Assembly (NCBI GenBank): GCA_964411875.1
Contig: CAYPMT010000118.1
Span: forward strand, 1-6,967
Length of the DNA stretch: 6,967 bases
Reading direction: 5' to 3'
Origin: Aliikangiella sp964411875
GTDB taxonomy: Bacteria > Pseudomonadota > Gammaproteobacteria > Enterobacterales > Kangiellaceae
Under the pieces are notes generated by a model that saw only the letters and a list, made by a program, of their open reading frames with translations, was not told the DNA's origin and did not search any database. Each line of letters starts with the position of its first letter. The stretch's first letter is position 1. The position numbers and the translations under genes were made by a program. Shown in pieces: positions 5,523 to 6,967 of this stretch.

Positions 5523-6967
5523 ATGACAAACCGACAACTTTTAATAACCAGTGCACTCCCCTACGCTAATGGCTCTATTCATATAGGTCATATGCTAGAA
5601 CATATTCAAACCGATATATGGAGCCGTTTTCAAAAAATCCGAGGGCATCAATGTATTGCCGTTTGTGCTGATGATACTCATGGCTCTGCTATTATGTTAC
5701 GTGCTGAAAAAGAAGGTATTTCACCTGAAGCTTTTATTGCTGCAACTCGCGAAGAGCATATGAAAGATTTTGAGGAATTTTTGGTCGTCTATGACAATTA
5801 TCATTCAACGCATAGCGAAGAAAACCGCGAGTTATGCGAATTAATTTATAACCGACTCAATGATGCTGGCCATATTGCTAAAAGAACCATTACTCAACTC
5901 TATGATCCCGAAAAACAAATGTTTTTGCCTGATCGCTTCGTTAAAGGTGAATGCCCTAAATGTGGTGCAGCGGATCAATATGGTGATAATTGCGATAAAT
6001 GTAGTGCAACCTATAGTCCGACAGAGTTAAAAAATCCAAAGTCAGTTGTCTCTGGTGCGACACCTATTGAAAAAGACTCTGAGCATTACTTTTTTAAGAT
6101 TACAAGCTTCGAAGAAATGCTGAAGATATGGACACGAGATGGGCACGTACAAGAACAAATAGCCAATAAGCTCGATGAATGGTTTGAAGCTGGTTTGCAA
6201 GATTGGGATATTTCTCGCGACGCACCCTACTTTGGCTTTGAAATTCCAGGCGCGCCCAATAAGTTCTTTTATGTTTGGGTTGATGCACCTATGGGTTATA
6301 TGTCCAGTTTTAAAAACCTTTGCGACAAAACGCCTGATTTAAACTTTGATGATTTTTGGAAAGTTGATAGTGATGCAGAAGTTCATCACTTTATTGGTAA
6401 AGACATTGTTAATTTCCATACACTATTTTGGCCTGCTATGTTAGAAGGTAGTGGTTTTAGAAAACCGACTAAAGTTCATGCCCATGGCTTTTTAACCGTT
6501 AATGGTGCAAAAATGTCTAAATCAAAAGGCACTTTTATTAAAGCCAGAACTTATCTTAATCACCTATCACCAGAGTATTTGCGTTATTACTTTATGGCAA
6601 AATTATCCAATGGTGTTGATGACTTTGATTTAAGTCTCGACGATTTTATGACTCGAATTAATTCAGATTTGGTTGGTAAATACATTAATATTGCCAGCCG
6701 CTGTGCCAACTTTATTGTTAAGAAATTTGATTCTACCTTATCAGATAGTGTGGCCAAACACCCACTGATTATAGAAGCTCAAGCTCTATCAGAACAAATA
6801 GCTCAGTATTATGAAGATAAAGAATATTCGAAAGCCATTAGAGATATTATGGCACTTGCGGATAAAGCCAATCAGTTCATCGCTATTGAAGAGCCTTGGG
6901 TAAAAATAAAAGATGATGCTGACGAAGTCAGAAACTCAGTACAAAAAACTAGTTCAGTGGCGTTAAA
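5523..6967 (+). CDS. metG: Methionyl-tRNA synthetase, 3' end beyond window
   Basis: 481 codons are visible in one uninterrupted frame, against about 670-680 in gammaproteobacterial MetG. The enzyme charges tRNA-Met, including initiator tRNA, in the cytosol. The class I Rossmann domain begins with RQLLITSALPYANG and the HIGH motif (residues 20-23; 5580-5591). The connective peptide carries a zinc knuckle with Cys144, Cys147, Cys157 and Cys160. KMSKS is at 330-334 (6510-6524). The helical anticodon-binding domain follows, with EEPW (456-459), whose Trp459 matches the anticodon-reading Trp461 of E. coli. The C-terminal tRNA-binding dimerisation domain expected in this family would lie past the window edge. 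The ATG at 5523 gives the standard N-terminus; the ribosome site before it is weak. Divergence from mrp is the conserved gammaproteobacterial arrangement. No key residue is missing. Confidence 0.97.
   Translation, partial: MTNRQLLITSALPYANGSIHIGHMLEHIQTDIWSRFQKIRGHQCIAVCADDTHGSAIMLRAEKEGISPEAFIAATREEHMKDFEEFLVVYDNYHSTHSEENRELCELIYNRLNDAGHIAKRTITQLYDPEKQMFLPDRFVKGECPKCGAADQYGDNCDKCSATYSPTELKNPKSVVSGATPIEKDSEHYFFKITSFEEMLKIWTRDGHVQEQIANKLDEWFEAGLQDWDISRDAPYFGFEIPGAPNKFFYVWVDAPMGYMSSFKNLCDKTPDLNFDDFWKVDSDAEVHHFIGKDIVNFHTLFWPAMLEGSGFRKPTKVHAHGFLTVNGAKMSKSKGTFIKARTYLNHLSPEYLRYYFMAKLSNGVDDFDLSLDDFMTRINSDLVGKYINIASRCANFIVKKFDSTLSDSVAKHPLIIEAQALSEQIAQYYEDKEYSKAIRDIMALADKANQFIAIEEPWVKIKDDADEVRNSVQKTSSVAL

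Noticed and set aside
6100..6288. Minus-strand 62-codon open frame
   Set aside because: It is antisense to the metG catalytic domain; the sense frame is clearly methionyl-tRNA synthetase.
1..6967. CRISPR array, transposon, toxin-antitoxin or defence system
   Set aside because: No regularly spaced direct repeats, transposase or terminal inverted repeats, small paired toxin-antitoxin genes or defence domains are visible; nearly all sequence is explained by conserved core genes.

Overview
The window looks like part of a gammaproteobacterial chromosome of low GC content (estimated by eye at a little under 40 %). Three things support this. A suf cluster ends in sufA-sufT-sufE. metG and mrp (apbC) are divergently transcribed, an arrangement known from E. 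coli and many relatives. dcd directly follows mrp, as in pseudomonads and other gammaproteobacteria. I cannot name the genus from sequence alone; a marine Kangiella-like or Oceanospirillales-like lineage is only a guess.

Layout. Positions 1-1025 (+) hold the 3' end of an SUF iron-sulfur assembly operon: the last residues of an A-type Fe-S carrier (SufA/IscA family), then SufT (DUF59/MIP18 family), then SufE (cysteine desulfurase sulfur acceptor). A weak AT-rich terminator-like hairpin follows sufE. Positions 1080-5191 (-) hold a probable operon, transcribed in the order mrp -> dcd -> RND/MMPL-type transporter. The transporter is the least characterised gene here: 838 aa, 12 predicted TM segments, a coiled-coil insert in the first large extracytoplasmic loop and an EDEF/DDEF acidic tandem repeat in the second. 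The mrp gene runs into a run of exactly 100 Ns (5192-5291), so its 5' end, including its start codon and most of the N-terminal domain, is missing. Positions 5292-5522 are the surviving part of the divergent mrp/metG promoter region. metG (+) starts at 5523 and runs off the right edge.

Functional theme. SufA, SufT, SufE and Mrp are all iron-sulfur cluster assembly or trafficking factors, and they sit within about 5 kb on converging operons. dcd (dUTP supply for dTMP synthesis) and metG (tRNA charging) are housekeeping genes. I see no mobile element, CRISPR array, tRNA, rRNA, prophage or defence gene. The window is mostly conserved core genome. The more unusual material is inside the RND transporter and in small repeat or dyad structures in the intergenic spacers.
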